64,000 bases of DNA from Rhizobium mongolense subsp. loessense (GCF_900099775.1 NZ_FMTM01000005.1:1-64000), one strand, 5' to 3'; positions 17,102 through 26,516 are shown, numbered from the stretch's first letter. Notes: a model not told the origin generated them from the sequence alone. A program made the numbers and translations.

Positions 17102-18160
17102 ATGACGCTTGATCACTACAAACTTCTTGGACGATCGGGCTTGCGAGTTTCGCCGTTGAGCCTCGGAACGATGACCTTTGGTTCCGACTGGGGATGGGGG
17201 GCGGACGGCGACGAGGCCCGCCGTATCTTCGATCTCTATGTCGACCGGGGCGGCAACTTCGTCGACACGTCGGTAAATTACACCGACGGCCGCGCCGAGC
17301 GGCTGCTCGGGACCTTCTTCGGCGACAAGCGCGAGCGGATCGTCCTTGCAACGAAATTTACGATGGCGCGGGAACCGGGCAACCCGAACTCCGGAGGCAA
17401 CCACCGCCTGAACATGGTGCGCTCCGTCGAGCAGAGCCTCACGCAGCTCGGCACGGATCGCATCGACATTCTTTATCTCCATGCATGGGACATGACGACC
17501 CGGCCGGACGAGGTCATGCGAGCGCTCGATGACCTCGTTCGGACCGGGAAAGTCCTCTATCTCGGCATCTGCAATACGCCTGCATGGCGGGTTGCACAGA
17601 TGCAGACGCTCGCTGACATCCGCGGCTGGTCTCCTTTCGTGGCGCTACAGATCGAATACAGCCTCGTGGAGAGGACCGTCGAGCATGAGCTCCTGCCGAC
17701 GGCTGCGGCTTTGGGCCTCGGAGTACTTCCGTGGTCGCCGCTCGGCGGTGGCGTGCTCACGGGCAAATATTCCCTTGCCGACGTGGAGGATTCGCAAGAG
17801 GCGACGGTGTCTGCCAGCCGGAAGGGTGTCATAGCTTCGTCCGGGCATCTGAACGGACGTGCGATCGAAATTGCGGACGAGGTTCGGACCGTCGCCGAGG
17901 AGACCAACTCCACACCATCACGGGTGGCGCTTGCATGGACGCTGACCAATCCGAGCGTCGTCTCGCCCATTGTCGGCGCCCGCACGCTCGCCCAGGCCGA
18001 GGACAATCTCGCATCTCTGGATCTGGTGCTCACACCGGAACAACTGGATCGTCTCGACCGGATCAGCGCACCGAGCCCCGTCTTTCCCGCTCGCTTCACG
18101 CAACGCCCCCTCGTCCAGCAACTGATCTTCGGCGGCGCCGCTGTCGAACGCCGGGACTGA
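17102..18160 (+). CDS. aldo/keto reductase
   Basis: A 352-aa AKR of the YajO/Tas-like group. (beta/alpha)8 barrel with the catalytic Asp in NFVDTSVNYTDG (the usual Tyr position is N-Y), Lys in VLATKFT, and His in ILYLHAWD. NADPH-binding C-terminal segment SPIVGARTLAQAEDNL. Start ATG 17102 with AGGAG nine bases upstream. Followed, about 100 bp on, by two exported small proteins. By position it is the target of the divergent LysR gene. Confidence 0.92.
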   Translation: MTLDHYKLLGRSGLRVSPLSLGTMTFGSDWGWGADGDEARRIFDLYVDRGGNFVDTSVNYTDGRAERLLGTFFGDKRERIVLATKFTMAREPGNPNSGGNHRLNMVRSVEQSLTQLGTDRIDILYLHAWDMTTRPDEVMRALDDLVRTGKVLYLGICNTPAWRVAQMQTLADIRGWSPFVALQIEYSLVERTVEHELLPTAAALGLGVLPWSPLGGGVLTGKYSLADVEDSQEATVSASRKGVIASSGHLNGRAIEIADEVRTVAEETNSTPSRVALAWTLTNPSVVSPIVGARTLAQAEDNLASLDLVLTPEQLDRLDRISAPSPVFPARFTQRPLVQQLIFGGAAVERRD

Positions 18161-18256
18161 CCGTTCAAACGACGTGATGCCTGTCGACGGTGTCGCAGCT
18201 TCATTGCCGGTCTATCGGCCCGAACAAGCTCTCAGCAAAAGGAAAGGACCGATACC

Positions 18257-18811
18257 ATGACCATTCTTCCGACACGCCAGTGGGTCGCCGGCGCAAGCCG
18301 AACAGCTCTCGTCACACTGGGATTGCTGTCGCTCGCCCTGCCGGGTGCAGCCTTTGCCACCACTGTGGCAACGCAGATGCAGGCTCCGGACAGTGCCGCG
18401 ATCGAACGGCAGAACCGGGCGATCGTGGAAGCCGCCTTCGAAAAATGGCGCGGGGGTACCTATGTCTTCGCGGAACTTCTCGCTCCCGACGTCGTGTGGA
18501 CGATCCATGGCTCCGGACCGGTCGCCGGCACCTATCGCAACCAGAAGGATTTCATCGAACAGGCATCACGTCCCCTGACCAGCCGTCTCGCGACGCCGGT
18601 CGTGCCGGAGGTGCACAACATCTTTGCCGACGGAGACACCATCATCATCCGCTTTGACGGAACGGCGACCACGACCTCGGGCGCACCTTATCGCAACCAG
18701 TTTGTCTGGATATTCAAGATGAAGGACGGCCTCGTCGTTAATGCGGAAGCCTTCCTGGACCTCGTTGCCTATCAGCAGGTCGTCGACAACAACGCCCCGC
18801 GTTCCCAATGA
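18257..18811 (+). CDS. exported NTF2-like (SnoaL-type) protein
   Basis: A 184-aa protein with a Sec signal peptide (about residues 1-35, ending PGAAFA) and an NTF2-like domain: IERQNRAIVEAAFEKWRGG helix, then ELLAPDVVWTIHGSGPVAGTY with the usual Asp/His pocket residues. The domain is normally cytosolic, so the signal peptide is notable. Probably binds or isomerises a small hydrophobic compound in the periplasm. Cotranscription with the AKR upstream is plausible. Confidence 0.8.
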   Translation: MTILPTRQWVAGASRTALVTLGLLSLALPGAAFATTVATQMQAPDSAAIERQNRAIVEAAFEKWRGGTYVFAELLAPDVVWTIHGSGPVAGTYRNQKDFIEQASRPLTSRLATPVVPEVHNIFADGDTIIIRFDGTATTTSGAPYRNQFVWIFKMKDGLVVNAEAFLDLVAYQQVVDNNAPRSQ

Positions 18812-18918
18812 CCGACGCCTGCGGTTTCGGCAGAACTGAGTGTCTGCCGAACCGACACCGCGCGCACATGCGCGATCGCCTCCAGACCGAGAACAGAAAC
18901 GCTTAACGGAGCCCGACC

Positions 18919-19248
18919 ATGCGACAGCCATTTGCAGCACTCATCACAGCGGCCACCCTTTCGATCCAACCCGCAGAAGCACAGGAGACCAACTTGCAGC
19001 CGAACCATCCCTATGTTGGCATGTGGGTCACCGACGACAACCGTGTTCGCCATGAACTTCTGCCGAGCGGTCGTTATGTCGAGGCCCGCGGTCAGCGTGA
19101 GCGAGCCTATGAGGGCCGCTACGAAGTCGATGGGACGCATATCGAGTACTGGGACGACACGGGCTTCACTGCCGACGGCGATTTCGTCGATGCCAACACA
19201 TTGCACCATGGCGGCATGATCTTGCGTCGCAAGCCAGCGACGCCCTGA
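18919..19248 (+). CDS. Atu4866-domain protein
   Basis: A 109-aa protein. The N-terminal 24 residues look like a signal peptide (TIQPAEAQ). The remainder matches the Agrobacterium Atu4866 domain: HPYVGMWVTDDNRVRHELL, GRYVEARG, a YEGRYEV strand and YWDDTGFTADGDF. This is a small lipocalin-like beta fold often found next to LysR genes and reductases. No catalytic function is known. Confidence 0.85.
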   Translation: MRQPFAALITAATLSIQPAEAQETNLQPNHPYVGMWVTDDNRVRHELLPSGRYVEARGQRERAYEGRYEVDGTHIEYWDDTGFTADGDFVDANTLHHGGMILRRKPATP

Positions 19249-19351
19249 CATACCAGGCGAGCATCCGCAATGCGAAACGGCTAAAAGCGATGGGTGCCGC
19301 AGGTCTACCTCATCCATCTGACGGGGTCGGATGCCATTCACCATCGCCCCG

Positions 19352-20251
19352 TCATCGTGACCTGTCCACCTCTCGCAGGAGGTCGATGAAGGCCCGTAAC
19401 GGGGACGGCACGTGCCGGCTGCGCGGGTAATAGAGTGCCAGCCCCGGTGTCGGCGGACACCACTCGTCAAGTACGGTCACGAGTTGGCGGGACTCCAGAA
19501 ACGGCCGGGCGAAGTAATCCGGCACATAGGCAATGCCACGGCCGTCCACCGCCGCCTGCACGAGAAGATCATTGTCATCGAGGGTGAGGTTGCCCGGTAC
19601 ATCGATCACGACTTCGGCGCCGCGTTTTGAGAACTCCCAGCGATAGCGCTTTCCGCTCGGCAGACGTTGGCGGACGCAGCAATGCGCATAAAGATCGTCG
19701 GGTGTTTGCGGTCTCGCCTTGCTGTCGAGATAGGACGGCGCCGCCACGGCGACGAAACGCACGTCGCCGCCGAACTTCACCGCGACCATGTCTTTCGGGA
19801 CGGTTTCCAGCAGGCGTATTCCGGCATCGAAACCCTGTTCCACGATATCGACGAGCCGGCCTTCCGAAACCAGATCAAGCTCGACGTCGGGATAGAGATC
19901 AAGAAATCGCGGCACGACCTCTGCGAGGAGAATGCGCGCGCCGCTCTTGTTTGCATTAATCCGCAGTGTGCCGCTCGGGGTGCCGCGTTCCTCCGACAAG
20001 GTATCGAGCGCCTGATCGAGTTCCTGGAGGACCGGATCGAGGCGCGCGAGCAGGCGAGCGCCGGCCTGGGTCAGCGACACGCTGCGTGTCGTCCGGTTTA
20101 AGAGCCGCACGTCCAGTTTTGCCTCCAGTCCGATGATCGCGTGGCTGAGAGCCGAGCGCGAAACGCCCATGATGTCGGCTGCTCTGCGAAAGCTCTGGTG
20201 ACTGGCCACCGCTGCAAAGGCGGCGAGATCGTTCAAACTAGGGCGTACCAT
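19352..20251 (-). CDS. LysR-family regulator
   Basis: A 299-aa LysR protein. HTH residues about 5-62 with [15 protein letters not shown]; effector domain about 90-295 ending GLALYYPRSRHVPSPLRAFI. Divergent from the SDR at 20343 with 91 bp between. Two near-identical 11-mers, ATCTTATCTCA (20270) and ATCTTATATCA (20289), lie in that gap and may be part of its binding site. Confidence 0.93.
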   Translation of the reverse strand: MVRPSLNDLAAFAAVASHQSFRRAADIMGVSRSALSHAIIGLEAKLDVRLLNRTTRSVSLTQAGARLLARLDPVLQELDQALDTLSEERGTPSGTLRINANKSGARILLAEVVPRFLDLYPDVELDLVSEGRLVDIVEQGFDAGIRLLETVPKDMVAVKFGGDVRFVAVAAPSYLDSKARPQTPDDLYAHCCVRQRLPSGKRYRWEFSKRGAEVVIDVPGNLTLDDNDLLVQAAVDGRGIAYVPDYFARPFLESRQLVTVLDEWCPPTPGLALYYPRSRHVPSPLRAFIDLLREVDRSR

Positions 20252-20342
20252 TCGTGAAATATCCTCACCATCTTATCTCAAGTTGATGATCTTATATCAC
20301 CAATGTTGATGTTTTACATTCGCATGGACAGAAGGAGTTCAC

Positions 20343-21176
20343 ATGCCGAAGACATGGTTTATTACCGGCGCTTCCTCGGGACTCGGTCTCGAGATGACGC
20401 AACAGCTGCTCACCCAGGGACACAAGGTAGTCGCAACGATCCGCCGCGCGGAGGCGCTGACGCAACTCAAGCGGGCTTTCGGCGAACGCCTCGATGTCGT
20501 TCCGCTCGATCTGGTCAAGCCGGAGAGTATAAGCTCGGCCGTCGAAGGCGTATTCGAGCGTCACGACCGGATCGACGTGATCGTCAGCAATGCCGGCTAC
20601 GGCCTGTTCGGTGCTGCGGAAGAGCTCACGAATGGAGAGATCGACCGGCAAATCGCCACCAACCTTACCGGATCCATCCATCTGATCCGTGCAGCACTGC
20701 CCCTTCTTCGAAAGCAAGGCGGGGGACGGATCGTCCAGGTCTCGTCCGAAGGAGGGCAGATCGCCTATCCGGGCTTCAGCCTCTATCACGCAACCAAGTG
20801 GGGTATCGAAGGCTTCGTCGAATCCGTCGCACAGGAAGTGGGTCCCTTCGGCATCGACTTCATTATCGCCGAGCCGGGACCGACCGGCACGAATTTCGGG
20901 GCCAATCTCGTCCGTTCGACACCGATGGATGCCTACGATGAAACCCCTGCCGGGGCCGTTCGCCGGGCGATCAGCGACGGAAGCTTCGAGATCAAGGGAG
21001 ATGCCGCGCGCACCGTAGCCGCAATCATATCAGCCGCCGAGAGCGAGACGCCGCCATTGCGGCTGGCGCTGGGTAGCACGGCCTATTCATCTATCTCACA
21101 GGCGCTTTCCGCACGCCTGTCTGCCCTTGAGGCGCAGCGTGGAGTGGCGAATTCCGCCGATCGGCAGGATCCGTGA
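20343..21176 (+). CDS. short-chain dehydrogenase/reductase
   Basis: A 277-aa classical SDR. Motifs: TGASSGLG (residues 8-15), SNAGYG (about 82), Ser in VSSEGG and YHATKWG (about 151). It resembles the 5313 SDR in domain layout and C-terminal extension. AGAAGGAG precedes the start. First gene of a set with a lipocalin-like protein and a Tat-exported metallo-hydrolase; regulated, by position, by the divergent LysR gene. Confidence 0.92.
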   Translation: MPKTWFITGASSGLGLEMTQQLLTQGHKVVATIRRAEALTQLKRAFGERLDVVPLDLVKPESISSAVEGVFERHDRIDVIVSNAGYGLFGAAEELTNGEIDRQIATNLTGSIHLIRAALPLLRKQGGGRIVQVSSEGGQIAYPGFSLYHATKWGIEGFVESVAQEVGPFGIDFIIAEPGPTGTNFGANLVRSTPMDAYDETPAGAVRRAISDGSFEIKGDAARTVAAIISAAESETPPLRLALGSTAYSSISQALSARLSALEAQRGVANSADRQDP

Positions 21177-21226
21177 ACCGCAGCAGCGGCGGAAACACAG
21201 ACCTCATGAACAGGAAGGAAAAAAAC

Positions 21227-21721
21227 ATGTCCATTCGACCAGCTATATTGGCCCTTGCCCTCAGCATTTCGTCTTCTGCCTTCGCGCAGACTGCCGCAGA
21301 AAATCAGGTAGTAGGCACTTGGCGGATGATGTCGGCGACGATTGATCCCGGTGGAAAAAATATCTCCGCCTATGGAGAGAAACCCAACGGTCTTCTCGTC
21401 TTCACTCCCGACATGCACTTCGTGGAAGTTCTCACCGACGCCGACATCCCGCGGTTTGCTTCTAACGCTCGCGGTGAGGGAACGGATGATGAAAATCGCA
21501 TGGCCATGTCACGCAGTATCGGGTTTTTCGGAACCTACACCCTTGATGAGAAGGGAGAATTCAGCGGAAACCGTGTCGAAGGGGCGACATTTCCGAACTG
21601 GGTTGGCAGCGTGCGCACACGTGATGATCTGAGGCTGGTCGTTGACGGCGACCGCATGACTGAACAATTCCGGAGGCCGGAAGGCACTGAAATCAGGATC
21701 GAATGGCAGCGCGTCAAATGA
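21227..21721 (+). CDS. exported lipocalin-like protein
   Basis: A 164-aa protein with a Sec signal (residues 1-19, cleaved after AFA). The rest is a lipocalin-like beta barrel: NQVVGTWRMMSATI, a YGEKPNGLLVFTPDMHF strand pair and a closing EIRIEWQRVK. ATG 21227 is preceded by AGGAAGGAA. The upstream SDR ends 50 bp before. Probably binds a small hydrophobic ligand in the periplasm. Confidence 0.82.
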   Translation: MSIRPAILALALSISSSAFAQTAAENQVVGTWRMMSATIDPGGKNISAYGEKPNGLLVFTPDMHFVEVLTDADIPRFASNARGEGTDDENRMAMSRSIGFFGTYTLDEKGEFSGNRVEGATFPNWVGSVRTRDDLRLVVDGDRMTEQFRRPEGTEIRIEWQRVK

Positions 21722-21799
21722 GGCACCGGAGGGCGGTCCTCTGCAAAGGCCCTTCGACCATGACCAAAAACGAAGTTGAGCTATCCGGAGGAAAGAGCC

Positions 21800-22777
21800 A
21801 TGCTTTTCAATCGCCGTTCCATGTTCAGGGCAGGAGCCGTAACCGCGCTGGCGCTTTCAACGCCTCAGATCATGACATGCGCTGCCTTCGCGGCCGCTCC
21901 ACCGAAATCGGACATCACCAACACCGGTTTTTACCGCTTCATGCTGGGTGAATTTGAGATCACCGTCATCCTGGATGACATGCGGACATTTGACGGACCT
22001 CATCCGACCTTCGGCGCCGATCGGGATGCCGGTGAGGTCCGGTCTCTGATGGAGGCGAACTTCCTGCCGTCGAATCGTATGGTCGGGCAATTCAACCCGG
22101 TGCTTGTGAACACAGGGACGGACCTCATCCTATTCGACACCGGCAACGGGCCGGAGGGCAGGGAGTTTGGAACCGGGCAACTGGCGAGCCGCATCGCGGC
22201 ATCGGGCCATGCGTTGTCCGACGTAACAATCGTGGCGATCTCTCATCTGCATGCCGATCACGTCAACGGGCTCATGGAAGGCGATCGTCCGGCGTTCAGC
22301 CGGGCACGATATGTCGTCGGCCGAGCGGAATGGGACTTCTGGACTTCATCTGACTTTGCAGGAACGTCGGCCGCCATGCATGCGACCGCCATTCAGAGAA
22401 AGGTCCTGCCCCTCAGGGAGAAAATGACCTTCATTTCCGCTGATGTATCGATAGCGCCGGGTGTTACAAGCATGGCGGCCGCCGGACACACGCCGGGTCA
22501 CATGGCATTCTTACTAGAATCGGCCGGCCGCAGACTGCTGCTGACGGGAGATACGGCAAACCATTTCGTTGCCTCTCTGCAGAAGCCGGATTGGGAAGTT
22601 TTTTTCGACATGGACAAAGGCGCCGCTGGCAGCAGTCGCAGAAGGATATTCGGTATGCTGGCTGCCGAGAAAATCCCGTTTATTGGCTATCACATGCCTC
22701 ATCCGTCGGCCGGCTATGTCGAGCCGCTCGGCACAGGTTTCCGTTTCGTGCCGGTGAGCTATCAATTCCTTATATGA
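21800..22777 (+). CDS. Tat-exported metallo-beta-lactamase-fold hydrolase
   Basis: A 325-aa MBL-fold protein. Twin-arginine signal NRRSMFRAGAV at residues 4-14. Metal ligands: HLHADH (about 151), GHTPGH (about 233), GDTANH (about 253) and a late His in GYHMPH. Closest in layout to quorum-quenching lactonase or alkylsulfatase-like single-domain hydrolases; substrate unknown. GGAGGAAAG precedes ATG 21800. It has a paralogue, with a similar signal, at 25499. Confidence 0.9.
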   Translation: MLFNRRSMFRAGAVTALALSTPQIMTCAAFAAAPPKSDITNTGFYRFMLGEFEITVILDDMRTFDGPHPTFGADRDAGEVRSLMEANFLPSNRMVGQFNPVLVNTGTDLILFDTGNGPEGREFGTGQLASRIAASGHALSDVTIVAISHLHADHVNGLMEGDRPAFSRARYVVGRAEWDFWTSSDFAGTSAAMHATAIQRKVLPLREKMTFISADVSIAPGVTSMAAAGHTPGHMAFLLESAGRRLLLTGDTANHFVASLQKPDWEVFFDMDKGAAGSSRRRIFGMLAAEKIPFIGYHMPHPSAGYVEPLGTGFRFVPVSYQFLI

Positions 22778-22793
22778 CGTCGGCAAGAACGAG

Positions 22794-22875
22794 TTACTCC
22801 TTGGCCTGCCAATCGTAATTCTTCATATGGTCGAGAAACGTACGCATGGCGCGATTGGGAGAGGGCAGCTGGGCC
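22794..22875 (-). pseudogene. LysR C-terminal fragment
   Basis: The minus strand reads PSPNRAMRTFLDHMKNYDWQ, then AKE and stop TAA (22794-22796). This closely matches the C-terminus of the intact LysR at 24391 (AAMRAFLDYMRSYHWKAKD). Nothing of the remaining gene is present upstream before the NmrA stop at 22922. Confidence 0.75.
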
Positions 22876-22921
22876 TACTCGCCGCCGCAGGAGGGAAGGA
22901 CCCCTCCTGCTGTTTCACGCG

Positions 22922-23833
22922 TCATCTTAATCCGATACTTGACGGTTCAGCGCTGAGTGCGTTTTCGAACAACGTTTTTCCTGGACCGGAAAGCCACTGT
23001 TCCACCCTCAACATGGGTCCGAACTCACGTTCGAGGGCAGCGATGTCTGCGATCCCTGCGACCACGCCGTTATCGACGAGAGCAGTCAGCCGTTTCAGAA
23101 AGTTATTCTCGCTCAGCAATTCCTCGGAAAACCGCTGGTAGTGAATAGGGCGGCCTGCCGCACGTGAGAAGGTGTCTTGCAGATCCTTGCCTGTGATGTC
23201 TTGTCCCGACAGTTCTATCACCCGGCCGGCATGGAGGTCTGGCTGGCAAAGGATCTGCGCGTTGATGCGCCCGAGGTCATGGAGCGCTATCATCTGCATC
23301 GACTGGTCCGGCTGCATGAAATATGTGAAGACTCCGGTGTTCAAACCCATTCCGGGGAGCATCATCATCTCCATGAAGCTAGCGGGGCGGGTGATTGTCG
23401 TGGCGATTGGCAAGCTGCGAACGTAGTCCTCGATGCGAGACTTGCTGTCGAAATGACCCATCCCAGTATGGCCCTTCCCCGCCGCTCCGGTTGAGGAATA
23501 CACAAGATGAGCAACTCCATTGGACACCGCGCTGTCAACGACAGACTTGCCCTGCTCAACTTCCTGTTCATCTGTAAGCAAACCGGATGGGGAGCTCGTC
23601 TGCACGCTGAAAACGCCACGTATTCCGGTCATCGCGCGGTCGATCGATGCGCGATCGAACAAGCCACCCACCACCAGACTGACGCCGTGCGCGGCGAGTG
23701 ACTTGGCCTTTTCGCTATAGGGGTCACGAACGAAGGCGCGAACCTCCCGGCCAGCTTCGCGCAGTGCCCGTGTCACCGCTCCCCCTTGCTGGCCTGTCGC
23801 TCCGAACACGAGAAACTCCGGCGTATTTGACAT
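22922..23833 (-). CDS. NmrA-family NAD(P)-binding protein
   Basis: A 303-aa atypical SDR of the NmrA/HSCARG type. Glycine-rich motif GATGQQGG (residues 10-17) near the N-terminus, no YxxxK active site; VYSSTGAAGKGHTGMGHFDS follows. Such proteins are often NADP(H) redox sensors or quinone/azo reductase-like. Divergent from the HxlR gene at 23958 with a shared palindrome between them. Confidence 0.9.
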   Translation of the reverse strand: MSNTPEFLVFGATGQQGGAVTRALREAGREVRAFVRDPYSEKAKSLAAHGVSLVVGGLFDRASIDRAMTGIRGVFSVQTSSPSGLLTDEQEVEQGKSVVDSAVSNGVAHLVYSSTGAAGKGHTGMGHFDSKSRIEDYVRSLPIATTITRPASFMEMMMLPGMGLNTGVFTYFMQPDQSMQMIALHDLGRINAQILCQPDLHAGRVIELSGQDITGKDLQDTFSRAAGRPIHYQRFSEELLSENNFLKRLTALVDNGVVAGIADIAALEREFGPMLRVEQWLSGPGKTLFENALSAEPSSIGLR

Positions 23834-23845
23834 GTTAGTTCTCCT

Positions 23846-23866
23846 TGGTAACTTACGCAGTTACCA
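23846..23866. promoter_or_regulatory. candidate HxlR operator
   Basis: A perfect inverted repeat TGGTAAC-N7-GTTACCA lies between the divergent NmrA and HxlR genes, 13 bp from the NmrA start. Its position suits repression of the NmrA gene by the HxlR protein. Confidence 0.65.
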
Positions 23867-23957
23867 TGTGGAACAATTGGAAAAAGCGCGCAAGACGGCA
23901 CAATTTTGGTCCTCGGGCACACGAAGATAACCAATGGAAGTGAATGCAGGAGATGTA

Positions 23958-24371
23958 ATGCCACGCGAGATAAATGGACGACCTGTGATTGAAACTCCGC
24001 GGGGACCGGTTTTGACACCTTGCGCCCCGGGCAGCGTGCTGGCTCGCCTTGGCGACAAATGGACGATCCTTGTCATCTCGATGCTTTCACTTTCCCCCGA
24101 TGCACCGATGCGGTTCGGCGCCCTTCGACGCGGCATTCCCGATATCTCGCAGCGTATGCTGACGCTTACTCTTCGCAATCTTGAGAGGGATGGGCTCGTC
24201 GCACGGCACTATTACACCGAACTGCCACCACGCGTTGAATATGAGCTGACCGATCGCGGAAAATCGATGCTCAAGCCGCTTGCGGGATTCACGGACTGGA
24301 TCCGCGACACATGGCAAGACATCGAAGCGTCGCGTAGCGAGTTCGATGCGGCCGAACAACGCCGGATTTAG
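23958..24371 (+). CDS. HxlR-family regulator
   Basis: A 137-aa winged-helix HxlR protein. It shows the family Cys in TPCAPGSVLARLGDKWTIL (about residue 23), ISQRMLTLTLRNLERDGLV as recognition helix and wing RVEYELTDRG. Cys here often senses electrophiles or aldehydes. I chose ATG 23958 (AGGAG five bases upstream) over ATG 23934. Controls, by position and palindrome, the divergent NmrA gene. Confidence 0.9.
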   Translation: MPREINGRPVIETPRGPVLTPCAPGSVLARLGDKWTILVISMLSLSPDAPMRFGALRRGIPDISQRMLTLTLRNLERDGLVARHYYTELPPRVEYELTDRGKSMLKPLAGFTDWIRDTWQDIEASRSEFDAAEQRRI

Positions 24372-24390
24372 AAGAAGCTCCGATCTGCTT

Positions 24391-25332
24391 CTACGCAAGC
24401 TGCTGGTCAAATCGCTTTAGGTCGAGGGCATCCTTCGCCTTCCAGTGATAGCTCCTCATGTAATCGAGAAACGCACGCATGGCTGCGCTCGGGAGGCGGC
24501 GGCTGGGGTAGTATAGAAACCAGTGCGGCAAGGTGGGGCTCCAGTCGCAGAGAAGCTCCACCAGCCGGCCGGTTTGGATATACGGCTTGGCGTAGTCATC
24601 GAAGACATGGGCGATTCCTCTGCCCGCTAGTGCAGCTTGCAGTTCGTTGTGTGCAGAACTCACCGTCAAGCGTCCAGTTGGAGTGACTTCGATCTCTTCG
24701 GTTCCCTCGTCAAAGCGCCAGGTGACGAGCGTGCCACCAGGGAAACGGCGTCTTATACAGTCGTGATCAACGAGTTCGTGCGGCGTCTGCGGCTGTCCGC
24801 ACCTATTGATATAGTCAGGTGAAGCTATGATTGCATAACGAAGTGCGGGTCCAAGCGGCAGCGCAATCATGTCCTGGGCCAGCTGCTTGCCGAACCTGAC
24901 GCCGGCATCGAAACCCTGTTCCACGATATCGATGACGGCCGCATCGCTGATGATCTCGATCTTCACCTCGGAATAAGCATCCATGAAGTCGAATACCAGC
25001 GGGCAGAGAAAATGATCGACGGCCGGTGCCGGCGCGTTGATCCTAAGAGTTCCGGATGGGCTATCACGCAATTCGTCGACCTCTGCGATTGCGAGCCTGA
25101 TGTCGCTCAACGCGGGTGCCAGACGTTCGAGAAGACGTTGTCCAGCCTCCGTCGGGGACACGCTCCTCGTCGTTCGATTAAGAAGCCGGATACCCAGAGC
25201 CTCCTCCAGAGCGTTCATTGTTTGGCTTAACGCCGATGATGAGATCCCTCGCTCGTGCGCAGCTGCGCGGAAACCGCCACAGCGCACGATGGCCACGAAC
25301 ACATCGAAGCTATCCAGACGAATAGGGTCCAT
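24391..25332 (-). CDS. LysR-family regulator
   Basis: A 313-aa LysR protein of the same subgroup ([16 protein letters not shown]-terminal HWFLYYPSRRLPSAAMRAFL). HTH at about 5-64. Divergent from the MBL hydrolase at 25499; a 26-bp inverted repeat lies between. The tail of a lost relative survives at 22794. Confidence 0.93.
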   Translation of the reverse strand: MDPIRLDSFDVFVAIVRCGGFRAAAHERGISSSALSQTMNALEEALGIRLLNRTTRSVSPTEAGQRLLERLAPALSDIRLAIAEVDELRDSPSGTLRINAPAPAVDHFLCPLVFDFMDAYSEVKIEIISDAAVIDIVEQGFDAGVRFGKQLAQDMIALPLGPALRYAIIASPDYINRCGQPQTPHELVDHDCIRRRFPGGTLVTWRFDEGTEEIEVTPTGRLTVSSAHNELQAALAGRGIAHVFDDYAKPYIQTGRLVELLCDWSPTLPHWFLYYPSRRLPSAAMRAFLDYMRSYHWKAKDALDLKRFDQQLA

Positions 25333-25353
25333 TGGGAAGTTTCTCTAATCAAG

Positions 25354-25379
25354 CTGATAAACTTACCGCAGGTTATCAG
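25354..25379. promoter_or_regulatory. candidate LysR binding site
   Basis: CTGATAA (25354-25360), 12 bases, TTATCAG (25373-25379), a perfect 7-bp inverted repeat located 22 bp upstream of the LysR start. Position fits autoregulation and control of the divergent operon. Confidence 0.5.
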
Positions 25380-25498
25380 ATCAATCGCCCCATGTCATGG
25401 TGAGCTTAGAGCTTATCGCCGTGCTCGATCTGCTTCCTTTAGCGGGCAGTTCGACCAGCCAAGCCAATGAAGAGTGTCCAACGTAGAAGGGAAGACCG

Positions 25499-26491
25499 AT
25501 GAATGCCTTCACCCTCAACAGACGTGCTATCATGCTGTCCGCTGTCGCAGGCGCATCGAGCATGCTCATCCCAAGCCTGGGTGGCTCCGGCAGAGCCAAC
25601 GCCCAGGCCGCGTCCCCGGTGGCCGGCAATGCCGGTCACTACCGCTTCCGCGTCGGCGAAATAAGTGCGACTGTCTTGAGCGATGGTGTGATTGGTGGCC
25701 CGCCCCGCGTCTATGCAAGCAACGCGCCGGAAGCCGAGCTTCAGGAGGTCCTGCGGCAAGCATTTCTTCCGACCGACCATATGACGCTCAACCTCAACAC
25801 GCTGCTAATCGAAACCGGTGGCCGGCGGATTCTGATCGAAGCCGGAGCCGGCAAGACCATGGGCCCGAATGGCGGGCGCATCTTCGATAACCTCGCGGCA
25901 ATCGGTCTCGATGCCGCGGACATCGATGCGATCGTCATCTCCCACACCCATCCCGACCATGTCGGCAATCTGAGAACCGCAGACGGTGGCAAGGCCTTTC
26001 CCCGCGCCACGGTCTTCGTTCCGAAGGCCGACTGGGACTTTTTCGTCCGCACCGATCCGGATCTCTCCTACATGCCGGTGCCGGAGGAATTCCGTCTGCG
26101 CTTCGCCGCAAACATCAAGAACAGCCTCGAGCCGTTCATGAACGATGTCGAACTTTATGAAGCCGGCGCCGAGATCGTGCCGGGTCTGACGACCATCGTC
26201 GCATCCGGGCACACGCCGGGCATGGCGACCTTCCTTGTCCATTCCGGGAGCGACCAGTTGCTACTGACCGCAGACCTTGCTTATCACCCTGTTGTCAACA
26301 TCGACAGGCCCTGGCTTCCGGGCCCGGACCGCGACAAGGAGACGGCCTTATCTTCCCGCCGGCGCATCTTCGACAGGGCCGCTGCAGAGCGCATGCCCGT
26401 GCTTGGCTTCCACTATCCATTCCCCGGTCTTGGTCGGATGCTCAAGACCGATGGTGGCTACGCCTGGGTACCAGCCAATTGGCAGTTCTGA
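25499..26491 (+). CDS. Tat-exported metallo-beta-lactamase-fold hydrolase
   Basis: A 330-aa MBL-fold protein, paralogue of 21800-22777. Tat-like signal LNRRAIMLSAVAGASSM. Metal-binding motifs HTHPDH (about 142) and GHTPGM (about 238), with a late His in LGFHYPFPG. In the second motif the usual GHTPGH His is Met; the third ligand region reads TADLAYHP. First gene of a run with a Tat-signalled AKR and an intradiol dioxygenase-like protein. Confidence 0.9.
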   Translation: MNAFTLNRRAIMLSAVAGASSMLIPSLGGSGRANAQAASPVAGNAGHYRFRVGEISATVLSDGVIGGPPRVYASNAPEAELQEVLRQAFLPTDHMTLNLNTLLIETGGRRILIEAGAGKTMGPNGGRIFDNLAAIGLDAADIDAIVISHTHPDHVGNLRTADGGKAFPRATVFVPKADWDFFVRTDPDLSYMPVPEEFRLRFAANIKNSLEPFMNDVELYEAGAEIVPGLTTIVASGHTPGMATFLVHSGSDQLLLTADLAYHPVVNIDRPWLPGPDRDKETALSSRRRIFDRAAAERMPVLGFHYPFPGLGRMLKTDGGYAWVPANWQF

Positions 26492-26516
26492 CGGCTAACG
26501 AAACAGGAGCGATCTC

